Part shown: piece by piece, positions 20,251 to 31,532 of the stretch | How positions within the stretch are numbered: position 1 is the first letter of the stretch | How the letters are laid out: each line of letters starts with the position of its first letter | Assembly: GCA_905250885.1 (NCBI GenBank) | Contig: CAJNOQ010001004.1 | Coordinates: 1 to 37,565, forward strand | Length of the DNA stretch: 37,565 nucleotides | Direction of reading: 5' to 3' | Source: Didymodactylos carnosus | Lineage: Eukaryota > Rotifera > Eurotatoria > Philodinida > Philodinidae | The notes under the pieces: generated by a model | What the model was told of the DNA's origin: nothing | The model's database searches: none | The model's input: only the letters and a program-made list of their open reading frames with translations | Program-made: the position numbers and the translations under genes

Positions 20251-22191
20251 ATGAGCGACATATCGTCTACAACAGCACCATTAACGTCAAATGATGAAGC
20301 CTTATTGATATTAGAATATTTAGAAACCGAAGAATTATCTAAAACATTTCTCTCTTTTCTTCAAGAAAGTCGCCATTTGAAAGATTTACAAAAAAAGCTA
20401 TATCAAAGATATTATCAACAGCAACATTTATCTAAATACCCTCAAGTATTATCAATTGACGATGATAATTTCCAAGCATTTTTCAATAAAAGCTTAACAT
20501 TATACAGTGATACATCGATTTCATTAGATAATTCATTAGAACAACAAAGACGTAAATTATTGCCGAGATTAACATGTGAGAGAAGTTGTCAAACAGTACA
20601 ATGTAAAGGAATCCTTGATGACAGTGAACAGCCGAATTTTCTTCGACCGATTTCCCTTAACAGTCTCGCCTGTTCATTTTCGCCACCTCCATCGCCATTC
20701 ATTAATTGTCAAAAAAATGACAATATAGAAAAAGAAATAAATGATCGAAAACGAAAAGAAATTGTTGATTTAACTACAACAGAAATAAACGAAAATATCA
20801 ATATAAAAAAGCAAAAAGAGAGTCCAATAGAACAGATAGATGGTAAGAAAGAAAACTGATACGCTCTTATTTGATGAAGGACGCCCGAGTAAAAAATTAC
20901 CTTGTCATTCAGTTAACACATGCATCTTATCTTCATTTTAGGACCAAAAGACCACAATAAAAGCCTTGCTGGTTTGTCTTCGCCATGTACAGTCATCAAA
21001 GAACAAGATAATCAAGATCAATCATCTTATAAGTTGTCTTTAACAACAGCAACAAAATCGATATCATCACCATCACTAATTGAGTCTTCAACTCTAAAGT
21101 ATCAGTGTCGTCAATCCGAATCTTTCTCATCAAATTGTGAACATTATTCTTATCGTCAACGATCTGATTCGACTGAGATAGCATGTTTACATACACCTCA
21201 ATCAGTCCACTATGAAGTATATGATGATTCTTTGATATCGATGTCTAATATAGCGTATGATCCGTTATATATGAATATGGAAGATGAGAATTGGAATACG
21301 AAAACCACTACCATTATTACCGAGTTGAAGAAAGATCCATTGACAGGAAAATATACTTTACCTGAACGTATAATTGAAACACCGATTAATCACTCAAATA
21401 AAATAATATCAGATATTTTATTGTCAACATCCCAATATCGGAACATCAAGGATGATAATCAATTACAACAAACGACTGATAACAATAATGAATGTAAGAG
21501 CTCGTTTATTGAGTATTTAATAGTTAGTTCTGTGTCTGTAATCCACGCTTATGCTACATTAGCCGAGATTAAAACCTTCTTGTAACCTAGGCGCAGCATT
21601 ATTGTCGACATTCTATGACATTGTCTATTGTCCTGTGTTTCAGACGTTCAAAATCCATCGAGTACTCCAACTTTTTCACAGCTGATTTCATTAAACAGAC
21701 AACAAGAAGATACCGATTATTCGGCGAGTTTGTCTGAAGTATCGATCGATGATCTGCTTAACAGTTCAGCAAATGATAATGACTTATCAAAAATACGGCA
21801 AGATGATAATCCTACGTCAGCAATATCATTAGATGATTTATTAGCCATGCCACAATCTTTACAAACATCTGAGACTAACCACTTATTATCACCCGTTTCA
21901 ACGGTTTATTCACGTGCACATTTGCAACCAATGGAACTGCAGCAAGAAGAACAACAACTCATTCAATTACAATTTATTCAAACACCAATGTCTTCGCCTC
22001 CATTAACAAAAGTGATAATTGTTTCACATGATCTCTTGCAATCAATTATTAGTACTCAACAAATACCTAGTACATCGACTTCGTTTATTCTTCATAGTAC
22101 TGCTACTCGAAAACGAAAGTCAAGATCAAAAACGGGAAAAGAAAATAAGACACTTAAAAAAAATCAAAATATTGTACCAAGAACGAGCTAG
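20251..22191 (+). CDS. LisH-domain nuclear protein, possibly NPAT-like, 3 exons
   Basis: Exons 20251-20842, 20942-21493 and 21644-22191; junctions G|GTAAGA..TTTTAG|G and T|GTAAGA..TTTCAG|A keep the phase, giving 563 aa. An in-frame TAA lies just upstream of the ATG. Residues about 16-40 (EALLILEYLETEELSKTFLS then FLQES) fit a LisH dimerisation motif, and the spacing resembles the N-terminus of NPAT, the histone-gene transcription coactivator. The middle is Ser/Thr/Gln/Asn-rich and disordered-looking. Acidic motifs SIDDLLNSS and SLDDLLAMP, about 40 residues apart, resemble activation-domain sequences. The C-terminus is basic (RKRKSRSKTGKENKTLKKN), a likely nuclear-localisation signal. The gene structure is solid; NPAT identity rests mainly on the short N-terminal motif, and any other LisH transcription cofactor is possible. 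Confidence 0.8.
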
Positions 22192-22227
22192 TAGTTCATT
22201 TTTTTTCACTTTTAATGAGAAAATCAT

Positions 22228-22570
22228 CCAAGGTGGCCAACCGCTTTATCCTTGAAACGTACATGGGTATAGATAATTTTTTTATGCTGTTCACGAATCC
22301 GATATCCAGTTGTTCCCATATGGTGTTTCGGAGTTAGAAGTCTATCTTCACGTCTGAAGGTTTTTCCATGTATGTAACTGGACATACTCTAGAAGACAAA
22401 CAGATTAAAATCTTTTCCTCTTACATTTTAAGATGAGCCTCCAGAGATCAGTTTTCGAAGATTCACTTCGAAACACCATATGGGCACGACTGGATATCAG
22501 ATTCGTGATCAGTATAAAAAAATTATCTATACCATGTACGTTTCGAGGATAAAGCGGTTGGCCACCTTGG
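22228..22570. mobile_element. Foldback element (about 110-bp arms), 37 bp after the LisH gene stop
   Basis: The left arm starts CCAAGGTGGCCAACCGCTTT and its reverse complement closes the element at 22570. The arms stay matched through GTACATGG, TATAGATAATTTTTTTAT and CATATGGTGTTTCG, more than 100 bp with scattered mismatches. No clear target duplication was identified, so the superfamily is open. Because it starts so close to the stop codon it may be transcribed in the 3' UTR. Confidence 0.7.
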
Positions 22571-22952
22571 GTGGTTCCTTTGTAAGTCAAGTTCTAGTAG
22601 CACCAGAAGCATCTATTTTTTTATTATTTCTTTGTTTTGTCAGATATTGAAAGAGTAGTTTTACCCTCAAACTTATTAATCAGATAAATAGATATGTATT
22701 CTGCTTATTGTGTACTGCACATTAATTTTATTTTACTTGAACTGAAAATGATTGATTTGTTTGCTCAAGACTTTTATTGAAAACATAAATCTGTAGTTAT
22801 TTTGAAGAATAATAAAGAAAAATGGATCTTTTTCTTGTTTAGACATAAAGCTTTCGTCCAATGACCCCGTTATCGGACTCGCTTTGAGCAGAAAAATATA
22901 AATAGTGGTATATTTTTAACTTTTAACAAGCAAAACATCGTTCTACACGAAA

Positions 22953-23542
22953 TAGGACTGTAAAAGTTCCCATTGCGTTGATTTAACGCTAACTGCGTTT
23001 CCAGTTACCGTTGAAATAACGGTAACTATCAGTTAATTAACTTTGTGGTAACTATTTTTTAAGTATGACAGAAATATCCACGCAGCGGCTTAAAATGGTT
23101 TCCAAAATCGTTAGTTTTCCACTAAAACTGTTGAAATTTTCATAAATGACATGGTTTTGATTGGCACACACATGCCAGTCAACTAAACTAATCGAAATTA
23201 TATAACTTCAATGTTTTGTAACTGCGGTTTTAAGGTCTCTAGAGAACTCAGCATTCACAGTCAGCTTGAGAAATCCTTTTGTTTTTATCAACGAAATTAG
23301 ATTACAAAACCATGTCATTTATGAAAGTTGGAAAACTAACGATTTTGGAAGTCATTTTAAGCCGCTGCGTGGATATTTCTGTCATACTTAAACAATAGTT
23401 ACCACAAAATTAACTAACTGATAGTTACCGTTATTTCAACGGTAACTGGAAAGATAGTTACCGTTGTTTTTAACGGTAACTGTATTTTCAGTTAGCGTTG
23501 TCGATAACGGCCGAAGAAGTAACGAGAACTTTTACAGTCCTA
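22953..23542. mobile_element. hAT-like foldback MITE
   Basis: The termini are TAGGACTGTAAAAGTT and AACTTTTACAGTCCTA, a perfect inverted repeat. The flanking 8-mer ACACGAAA is duplicated perfectly at 22945-22952 and 23543-23550, the hAT signature size. Long arms of about 200 bp contain repeated GTTACCGTT..AACGGTAAC palindromes and a matched block around CCACGCAGCGGCTTAAAAT. It has no coding capacity. The AACGGTTA-type sub-terminal repeats resemble those of the element at 11544-12066. Confidence 0.82.
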
Positions 23543-23958
23543 ACACGAAAGAAAGATCCTAATAAAAAATTCACCGAAACTGAAGTATACTGATGCGATT
23601 TTTTTTCCTATCACCGAAGAAGATGTCCATACCATCTGTTTTTTATAGCGCATATAAAACAGTATACATTTATCAATCTTTAATCAAAATATGTTTTTCT
23701 TTGCTCAACGCTTGTTTAAATTTTTTCGTCTCAAATCAATTTCAATTCGATTTGATTTTAGATAATGGGCTATCTTTCTATCAATGGTCATTTTCAATAA
23801 AAACAAAGCCAATAACAACACATTAGACGATTCATCGTCAGAACAAAGGTCCAAGATAAAAAAGCAAGCATTCTCTAAACAGTTTTGGCGAATAAGCTTT
23901 ATTTATTTATATTTTATATGTCAATATGGAACTATATGTACAAGAGTACGATCGTTAA

Positions 23959-24178
23959 CCCTTTACGGCCGGGTGTTGACTACCGGTAACATCGATCTAT
24001 TAAGTGTCGAAGAAATTTTGTTCTAAAAGAATACACTTTGCCGATCCCTGTCACAGCAAAACAATAAATATAAAGAGAGGAATATTTTTATTAGTTAATT
24101 TTTGGCAGCCGACAGAAAAGGAATATACACAGACGGGGATATTGTTACTAAATGGCTTATGCAGCCGGCCGTAAAGGG
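23959..24178. mobile_element. piggyBac-like MITE, TTAA-flanked
   Basis: A perfect 14-bp terminal inverted repeat, CCCTTTACGGCCGG at 23959-23972 and its complement at 24165-24178, is bounded on both sides by TTAA (23955-23958, 24179-24182). TTAA duplication is the piggyBac hallmark. The 220-bp interior has no transposase. Confidence 0.82.
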
Positions 24179-24362
24179 TTAAAGGAGGATATAGATACTT
24201 CTTCTGTATTTATCGATGTTTAAGCGTTACTCGGTCCTCAAAAATCTATAAGACTAAACAATTAGAGTTACGAGTGTATGATAGAGAAGGGATCGACGAT
24301 AAGGGAGCTCAATAAAACCGTTGCTTTTCAGCATGGTCTGGTACTTTTTTAATCTATTCTAG

Positions 24363-24427
24363 AAGTCGATACATGGCTGGTAAACCGTGCTCCAGATGAA
24401 TTGATGCAACATTACGATGAGGAATGA
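24363..24427 (+). CDS. Possible terminal exon, unknown gene
   Basis: A pyrimidine-rich acceptor (AATCTATTCTAG) is followed by GTC-GAT-ACA.. encoding VDTWLVNRAPDELMQHYDEE and then TGA; the frame is closed just upstream of the AG, as expected for an intron boundary. The composition is protein-like. No preceding exon with a matching phase was found, so it may be a remnant. Confidence 0.3.
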
Positions 24428-24866
24428 GTGTATAGAATAAGAGTTTTTATCACTTATTCATTGTAACCTTTTCTTCTTATACCAAGCTCTGTTAAAACAT
24501 CCAGTGACAAAGGATCGTTTTTAACGTGTATATTCTACTAAGGAAAGCTCAAGGTTGAAATGTTCCTCCACCTTTCCAGTTAGTAAGTCACAGATTTTTT
24601 TACGTCTTTCTTATATTGATCTTCAGATTTTATTTCATGATGAGGATAGTATCAAAAATGTAATCATAAATGATGCTTGAACTGTCAGAGAGAGTTTGCC
24701 GAAAGTAAGTGTAAATGAATTGAAGTAAATGTCAGATGTAGTAGACTCGTTTTCTAACGCTGTAAGATTGTTTCGCATATGACATTGTTTGCTCTTTATA
24801 GTTCCAGTTTTATAGGATATGTATGTGTACGATGGTTCTTTTATTTATCAATGATGGACAACGTTC

Positions 24867-25211
24867 CTAGTGAAAGTACTCCTAATTCGTCCAAGAGTAC
24901 TCATATTAGTAGGACTAACAATTTTTGAGTATTGTTACTCAGTGAGTTATTCATGTGAGTACTCAGAAAATATTCATTTATCGTTTTATTTTGCTAGACT
25001 GAAACTGTGTAAAGAACGTAGAATTTAGTGAAGAAACATAGAATATTTATATTATTATTCCCTCACTGGTCTCTTTGTATATAGTCAGGGATGGACTCGT
25101 CTGTGACTAGACTTGTAGTCCTACTCTGGCTGCCTGAGATCACTCTATGTGAAAATATCAGATGAACAATACTCATGAGTATTTTGCCAAAAGTTATATG
25201 AGTACACAGTG
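24867..25211. mobile_element. Possible small element rich in GAGTACT palindromes
   Basis: The left part CCTAGTGAAAGTACTCC and right part GAGTACACAGTGGGG are loosely inverted. Between them GAGTACT/GAGTATT motifs recur (about 24892, 24927, 24957, 25170, 25200). The CCTAGTGAA start resembles that of the element at 34831. Boundaries are approximate and no target duplication is visible. Confidence 0.35.
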
Positions 25212-25229
25212 GGGAATTTTCAGTAGGCA

Positions 25230-27147
25230 CGTGGACATTTGGTTTTAAACTGATCTATTTCACTCAAAACACCAGATTTATAGGTTTTCGCATGTTCTCT
25301 TTCCTCTGGAACACTTTTTCAGCCGATATAGTGCTCAGAAAATTGGTTTTCTAAGAATCTTGAGGATTTTGAAGGTTTTAAGGTGACAAATATGACTTTT
25401 TTTAAAGTTCCATAGGTTTTCGAGTACGCTGAGTCCGATTACGATATTTTCAGACCTCACCAACACTCTGAGAACGTTTTTAGAAAGACCTGGCCTCTAG
25501 AAAACAGCTTTCTCCCTCAAGTAAAAGGTTAAAAAAGGTCTTACAGCGTAAATAACGTCGCGCAACTCTCCTGACAGTGCCCACCACCACCCCTCATCCA
25601 GAAAAAAAACTGGACGAGTCACTGGCAGCAAATCTCTCCAAGTTCTAGAACAGTGTTAGGTCGAGGAACGGTCTCTCTCTCTTCTCTCTGTTAGAAGTCT
25701 TAGAAGTGTAGTTTTTACCAGTCAAACACCGTTCACAGCTTCAACTGTTCCAGCACTTGGGGAGATTTGCTGTGGAGACTTTGTCACTTCGAATAACTTT
25801 TTCGGTAACTCTAACCAAAACCCGTCTAAGTCTGAGCGAGGAGTGCCGGCCCTGATGGTAAGGCGGACAGTTCCTACGTCACAGACTCTCGACCTTAAAA
25901 GATATACAGATCGATACAGTTTCGCGCGCTGATTCCAAATATGTCCTTACTTTTGAGATGAAGTGCCGAAAAACCGCAAAAAAACCTTTCAAAAACCTTA
26001 CGGATTTGAAATCCTTATAACTCCGGACCCTGAAGTTTGGGCATCTTTGGGCATACATACGTCGACGCGTCACATGTTGGAGAACATATCCTGAAAGTTT
26101 CATCTTGAACGGACTTTAGTTAAAATTAGCGCGCTTACTATACTGAACACTTCTCTCGTGCACGTGCATGCGAAAATTGTTTCGATAATAGAAGCAAACG
26201 GTCTTCGACAAAATTGTTCGCCGTTGAGTGCTGCATATGGTCCACTATTCGAATTTTCAAAAATGTCAATTTCGATTTTTCACCTAATGTCTACGTTGTT
26301 CCCCACTGTGGAGTACTCAACAATACCCAAGCGTATGACCACATATGTCCTACGTGTACTATAAAACTTCTCGTCGATTTTTATTCATACGGTCCTTTAC
26401 TCTAGGTTGCTCTTGATTTAATTCAAATTTGAATCCATATCATGAATTTCAACGTTTTAAAGCTCATCCAGCTATTAAACCGATATTTGAGGATAGAAAA
26501 AAATGCAAAAAGCATATGCAGAGATTAGCAAGTGCTTTCAATAAAGAAAGCATTCGAGTATGAAAACGAAATAGCGAGAACGTGAATGACAATAAAAGAA
26601 AATGACATATGATAGTAAAGAAACGAAACTGACGAACTATAGAATAGACTGAAATTGAAAGTTCAGAATAATCTCTCTATAGAAATTTGTAGGTGTTCTT
26701 TTAAAATTGTGTGGGTTGGAGCAAGAACAAGAGAGGGAGACAGAGCGTTCTACTGTTTTGAGATGTTGATGAAGAATGATGGTCTGATGATTTTAGAGTA
26801 TAATTAGATATGATAACACGTTTATTATGTCCAAAGCTCGGAGACTGACGAGTAGTGAGTGAACACAGTAAAGATGCTTGAAGCTTTGATACTTTTGTGA
26901 AATGTCAACTAAAACATCACAAATATGAGATTTATTTTCTCTAGGTCTTAAATCCATTCTGTTACGAAAATATTGTTAAAAGCAGTTGGCTATGAAAAGA
27001 GTTTTACATTATGCGCAATTTTCGTTCATTGTTCCATTCGCTATTGAATGTTTACGGAGGCACGTTTTATGAAACTCTAATTTTTTTCTCCATTAAATAG
27101 AAATTAGAAAAAAACCGCTTTCATTTCCGCACGGCAAAAGTATATGT
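25230..27147. other. Unassigned, less AT-rich stretch; contains an inverted repeat
   Basis: The composition is visibly less AT-rich between about 25240 and 26410 than in neighbouring intergenic DNA, suggesting old transposon sequence or a foreign segment. It contains a 28-bp inverted repeat (25626-25653 with 25745-25772, 25 of 28 matches). ORFs at 25879-26103 (-) and 26158-26405 (+) lack domains and splice support. The remainder up to 27147 shows nothing I can assign. Confidence 0.4.
25626..25772. repeat. 28-bp imperfect inverted repeat
   Basis: CAGCAAATCTCTCCAAGTTC.. on the left is matched in reverse complement by CAGCAAATCTCCCCAAGTGC.. on the right, 25 of 28 identical, with a 91-bp loop containing a CT-rich run. 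Confidence 0.6.
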
Positions 27148-27380
27148 ATGGCGCCATTATTAGTTGTAATAGTGTTCTTGATTCTGTTTTTTACAGAGAT
27201 TAATTCACCATACTTAGTGAACGTAAGTCAATCGTGTATTCAGAACTCTATAATAAAGTAACATTTCATTTATTAACATCCATTGCATTACGAACACATG
27301 ATGAACCATCATATTTAACATTGAAAAATAATAACATAACAATGAGTATTGATTTATCAAAGTATGATGGTCTGAAATAA
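27148..27380 (+). CDS. Possible small secreted protein locus (two overlapping frames)
   Basis: ATG at 27148 opens a classic signal peptide (MAPLLVVIVFLILFFTEINS) reaching SPYLVN, then a perfect donor-like AAC|GTAAGT at 27222/27223; read through, it stops at 27261 (37 aa). A different frame is open from 27205 to a TAA at 27378-27380 with protein-like composition (SELYNKVTFHLLTSIALRTH.. NNNITMSIDLSKYDGLK). Either a signal-peptide exon splices to something not found, or an indel has separated a signal peptide from its mature region. No family is recognised. Confidence 0.35.
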
Positions 27381-28673
27381 AGATATTGCTCTGCAGATAA
27401 CCAGCACGATAGAAAATTTAGTCCAAAAAAACAAAATCGATGCTTTTAAATTAATAGTATTAGTGTTCGCTTCCAGTATGTAGTGTTGTTTTGTGCTTTG
27501 CTTCCCTTCTGTGCTGTCCTACTCTAACTCTCTCTCTCGAAATGAATAAGAACTTTAAGTTTGTCTGTTGAATGCAATGCGTTTATGAACTTATCGAGAA
27601 CAAAGATTGTAATAGATGTTATTACATTCATTATAATTAAAGACGTTAGTAAAAATATAAACTGGATAAATGTCTGGGGAGAAGAAACATCGGCCTGAAA
27701 TGGATGGAATTCTGTTATATATATTTTAATCGTTTGCAATACAACGAGCAAAATGACAGATTACTAACAGTCGACAACTGTCAACCTTTTTCAAATCTTG
27801 TAGAATGATTTGTTTGCAAATAGCCTATATCGGCAGTATAGCAAACCTATTTGAAATAGGTTTTGATACTGCCGAGTTAGTGTTATATATATATGATGGG
27901 TAAGTATTTTAAAGTTCTTCGTGTTATTCGTGACATTGTTTCTTTTTTTCACATTTTTACGATAAGAATAGTTGTCGATATGCAATTTGTGAAACAAATT
28001 TTTTATTTATATGTTTGTTCTTGAAATATAAAACTACAATAAGTTAAGTTTGTGTTCTCTTTATGATTAATCAAATTTTGATGACTATGCACTGTTTTTT
28101 CGATATTATTGTTTTCTATTTTCCTATAATGACACACTTATTGGAACAATTATGTTGTATAAAATATACGAAACGATTATTAGTAAAACGCATTCATGTG
28201 TTGAGAAAAGTTAGGCCCTTCTCTTTTTTGTTCGGACATCCATTTGAATTTTTTTCTTTCTACACATGAAAATAGCAGGAGATCAAAAATAATTTTAAAA
28301 ATCAACAACTTGAAAATGTGTTCTCACGTGTAATAGATAATTTTAGTCTTTTCTGTATTTTTTCAATTCAATACAAGAGTTATGTTTACTTAAGCCGTTC
28401 TGCCACCTTTCTACTTGCATGCGGCAGTTAGTCAAATAAAAACAGTATTTACTTGCTTACTTTCAATAGACAAAATCTTTTTTCCACCATTATAGGCATA
28501 AAACTTATTGATACCTTTTCAGCGTGAGGTATATCTTACGACTCTTAAGTCATTAGTAGATTCTTATGTGACATAAGAATTGTTATTAGCATTTTTCATT
28601 TTCGCTTGAGACTTCTATGAATCAGTTGTAGTTAAGATTCATCTTTAATTTTAGAAAAAAATAAAAGACAAAA
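27381..28673. other. Intergenic, no gene seen; one strong palindrome
   Basis: Short ORFs on both strands lack domains and splice context. A 44-bp near-perfect palindrome lies at 27831-27874. Immediately before the next gene, CTTTAATTTTAG at about 28644-28655 could be a splice acceptor (5' UTR intron or trans-splicing). Confidence 0.5.
27831..27874. repeat. 44-bp near-perfect palindrome
   Basis: CGGCAGTAT pairs with ATACTGCCG at the outer ends, and AAACCTATTT pairs with AAATAGGTTT inside, with a 1-nt centre and a small 3/2-nt internal bulge. It could form a hairpin in RNA or a cruciform; function unknown. Confidence 0.75.
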
Positions 28674-30465
28674 ATGTCCAATCAGCATTTGTTAGAAACT
28701 GAGCCTGATCTACAAGAAGCTTATGAGTGTGCCAAGACCAACAATAATTGGTCAAAAGTATCAGCATCAATTATGATTCATCCAGATTGGCTTAATACCA
28801 TACCACACAATAGAAGATGGAATATTCTCCATCAAATTGTCTACTCTGGTGATGTAATGCATTTAAACGAAGTATTAGTATTACAAGCAACAAATCCGTC
28901 GTTTCGTTTATTATGTCCAACAAAAGATAATAAAACAGCTTTGGACATAGCTCGTGAACGTAAAGAAGCAAATCCCACAATGCTACAAAAAATTGAACGT
29001 CTAAAAAAATTAGATGAATTACTAAACTATGCAAGAGAATGTAAATGGCCCTTATGCAAACAATTAATTGAAGAGGAGCCGAATATTGTTAACGAAAAAC
29101 CGCCCTATAGACGATACTATCTTGCTCATCATCTAGCCTACGTCGGGCAATTGCAAATATTTTCAGAGTTCAGCGGCATTTGCCAATTTAAATTAGACTT
29201 ATTAGGTACATCAAATTTAAGTAGCTATGAGAATAGAAACATTTGCAATATTGACTATTAAAAATTCTTTTATCATGTTTTTTAGCTGACAATAAAACCG
29301 TAAATGAAGTTGCAAGAGACAATAACCATCCAGATTTTGCCGAATATGTCGAGAGAATCAATCCTGAATTGGTAAATAAAAATCACAATAAAAATGAAAA
29401 AAAGTTAAATGACGATAGTCAAAATCCAATCCATCCATCTAATCCATCTAATACACATCTGGCAAGTACAGCAAGTCAATCGGCTAATAATACAGCTTCA
29501 TCCACAGCATCTGCAGCGCCTTATCCCACTCATAATCAGCACAACTCACAATACGACGATTATATATCGATTAGTTTCTATCATCCCGCACATGGAATGC
29601 CTTCTCAGACGCATAGCATTCCTCCATATTCGAGTCCATCCTTTACCCTCGAACGTAATGAGGAGGGTAATTTAGTTTTGAACACAGACAATCCACTTCC
29701 TTATCCGTCATCTCATAATAGTCATCATCATCACCCTCCTTCCTCATACGGCTTCTCGCACGTTAATTATGAATATCCACCTTCATCGATAAATTCACAC
29801 TCATTAACCAATTCGACAGCCTCGGCAGCATCAAATGCAACGGGAACTATGGAACCAAAACCTGATAAAAAGACAACAAAAGTTACTGAAAAGAAAGATC
29901 TTGTACAAATAACTGATGCAGAACAAGCAGCGTATGAAAAAACTATCCAGCAAAATCTACAACAAATGTCAACTCAAAATTTAACTAATTGTATTACCTG
30001 TTGTATATCAAAAGAAATTTTACGTGATCCTGGTAAGAGAAACATTATTTTTGCTTACGCATAGTTAAATAGCTTTCGGTTCAATTTTGTAAAACTCCTA
30101 CTTATTATGAATAAATAAGGAGTGTAAGTTTAAATGTAGTAAAGTTACTATTTATCATCAATCCAAGTAATGTAGCATGCCCATTATAATAGTAACTTTG
30201 ATCATCTAAACGTTTTCCTTTTAGACCGTAATAGTCTTGTTTTTTAGTTGTGGCAGCCGACGGATTTACGTATGAACGAGAAGAGATTTTAGAATGGTTT
30301 AAAGTTTCAAATAGGAGCCCAATGACAAATGAGGAACTAGAAAACTTAGACGTAAAACCAAATCATGCAATTAAACAGATTCTTTCTGCGTTAACAGAAT
30401 CAGCTAATAAACCGAATAAAAATGGAGAAGATCATAATCATGATAAAGGAAATAAAAGTACATGA
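28674..30465 (+). CDS. Ankyrin-like repeat and U-box protein (predicted E3 ubiquitin ligase), 3 exons
   Basis: Exons 28674-29205, 29286-30032 and 30248-30465; both introns are GT..AG with consistent phase, giving 498 aa. The N-terminal third holds degenerate ankyrin-like repeats: NILHQIVYSGDVMHLNEVL with KTALDIARERK (about 50-96), and YYLAHHLAYVGQL with NKTVNEVARDNNHPDFAEYV (about 148-198). A Ser/Asn/His/Pro-rich linker (about 215-370) follows. The C-terminus is a U-box (about 412-475): NCITCCISKEILRDPVVAAD, GFTYEREEILEWF, SPMTNEELENLDVKPNHAIK. U-boxes recruit E2 enzymes for ubiquitin transfer without zinc, and the ankyrin part would choose the substrate. The second intron splits the U-box within DP|VV. 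Two related copies follow downstream. The domain call is strong; the substrate is unknown. Confidence 0.9.
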
Positions 30466-31532
30466 GTAGTAAAAGGTTTTTAACAAATTTTTAATGAACG
30501 TTATTTCAGTATTCATGTATACGATTATCGTTTGTTTTGCTTAGTTTTATGAGATATTTGTCATTCTTCAGCTATGTATAACATTTAATAAATCAAATAT
30601 GTACATAGAAAGAGAAATCATGGCTGAACTATATTTCACATCACATTACAGTCAAAATTCCAACAAGTTATTGATTTACTGTTTAGTTTTGTTAAATCTT
30701 TAATACTATTTTCTTCTATTTTTTATTTTTTTGGCAAGTTATATTTCAGATGCTTTTATGAGAAGAGACGCACTACATTCCCAACATTATTCTTGCTTCA
30801 TATATTAAGATTTTCGTCAATTATTATTTTCTAGTTATTGTCCTTACAATGTTCGTTTTAAAATTTAATTCAATGGATATATATTTCTCGTGCTTTATAT
30901 ATTTTTATGTATGTGTTTCACATGTTTGTTAAATATTTTATCAACAATACAGTTCATTTTATCTTTTATTTTTAAAAGATACTTGAATATATTAAATTCT
31001 TTTTAGGTGATAATCGAGAATGAAAGTGATGATATTTAATAATCCATTATCGAATTTAAGAATAAAAATAAACTGACTTCTCTTCTCACTCTGCATCTCA
31101 CTTCTTAACTATTTTTGAAAATATATTAGGTTCAAATTTTACTTTAAAATTTTATCTCTTATTTGAATTGTATGTAAAATCGTCTCATAACAGCCATTTG
31201 TAAAAGGATGTGTCTTTTAGATGCATTGTACTTAATTCAAAGCTAACGTTTATTGTTTTTTTTGTTATTTTTATATCTGACTGTGTTGCTCATTAGTATA
31301 CAGTTAACAACAAATCTATGACTTTTCTAAAGAGCTTACAAATTTTGAAGTAATATTAACGTATTCATTCGAAATGGTTAACTGTTTTGGACGGTCACAT
31401 ATGGACTATTATATATCAAGTTGAACCGATTGCTCGCAGAACAACGACGAATTTTAATTATTATTACAGTGAAACAATTGTAAAATTTTACCAGATATTA
31501 TTAAATAGGAAGAAAACGATCATTGAAAAATA
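30466..31532. other. 3' flank of the U-box gene, no gene seen
   Basis: AATAAA at 30587-30592, about 120 bp after the stop, is a plausible polyadenylation signal. The rest is AT-rich with no coding support; the missing 5' half of the decayed copy starting at 31533 may lie here but is not recognisable by eye. Confidence 0.4.
30587..30592 (+). terminator. Candidate polyadenylation signal AATAAA
   Basis: A canonical hexamer located about 122 bp downstream of the U-box gene stop, on the coding strand. Confidence 0.4.

Noticed and set aside
22019..22255. + strand ORF running into GGQPLYP
   Set aside because: Out-of-frame overlap of LisH exon 3 running into the foldback arm; the same GGQPLYP appears from the other arm at 22405-22590.
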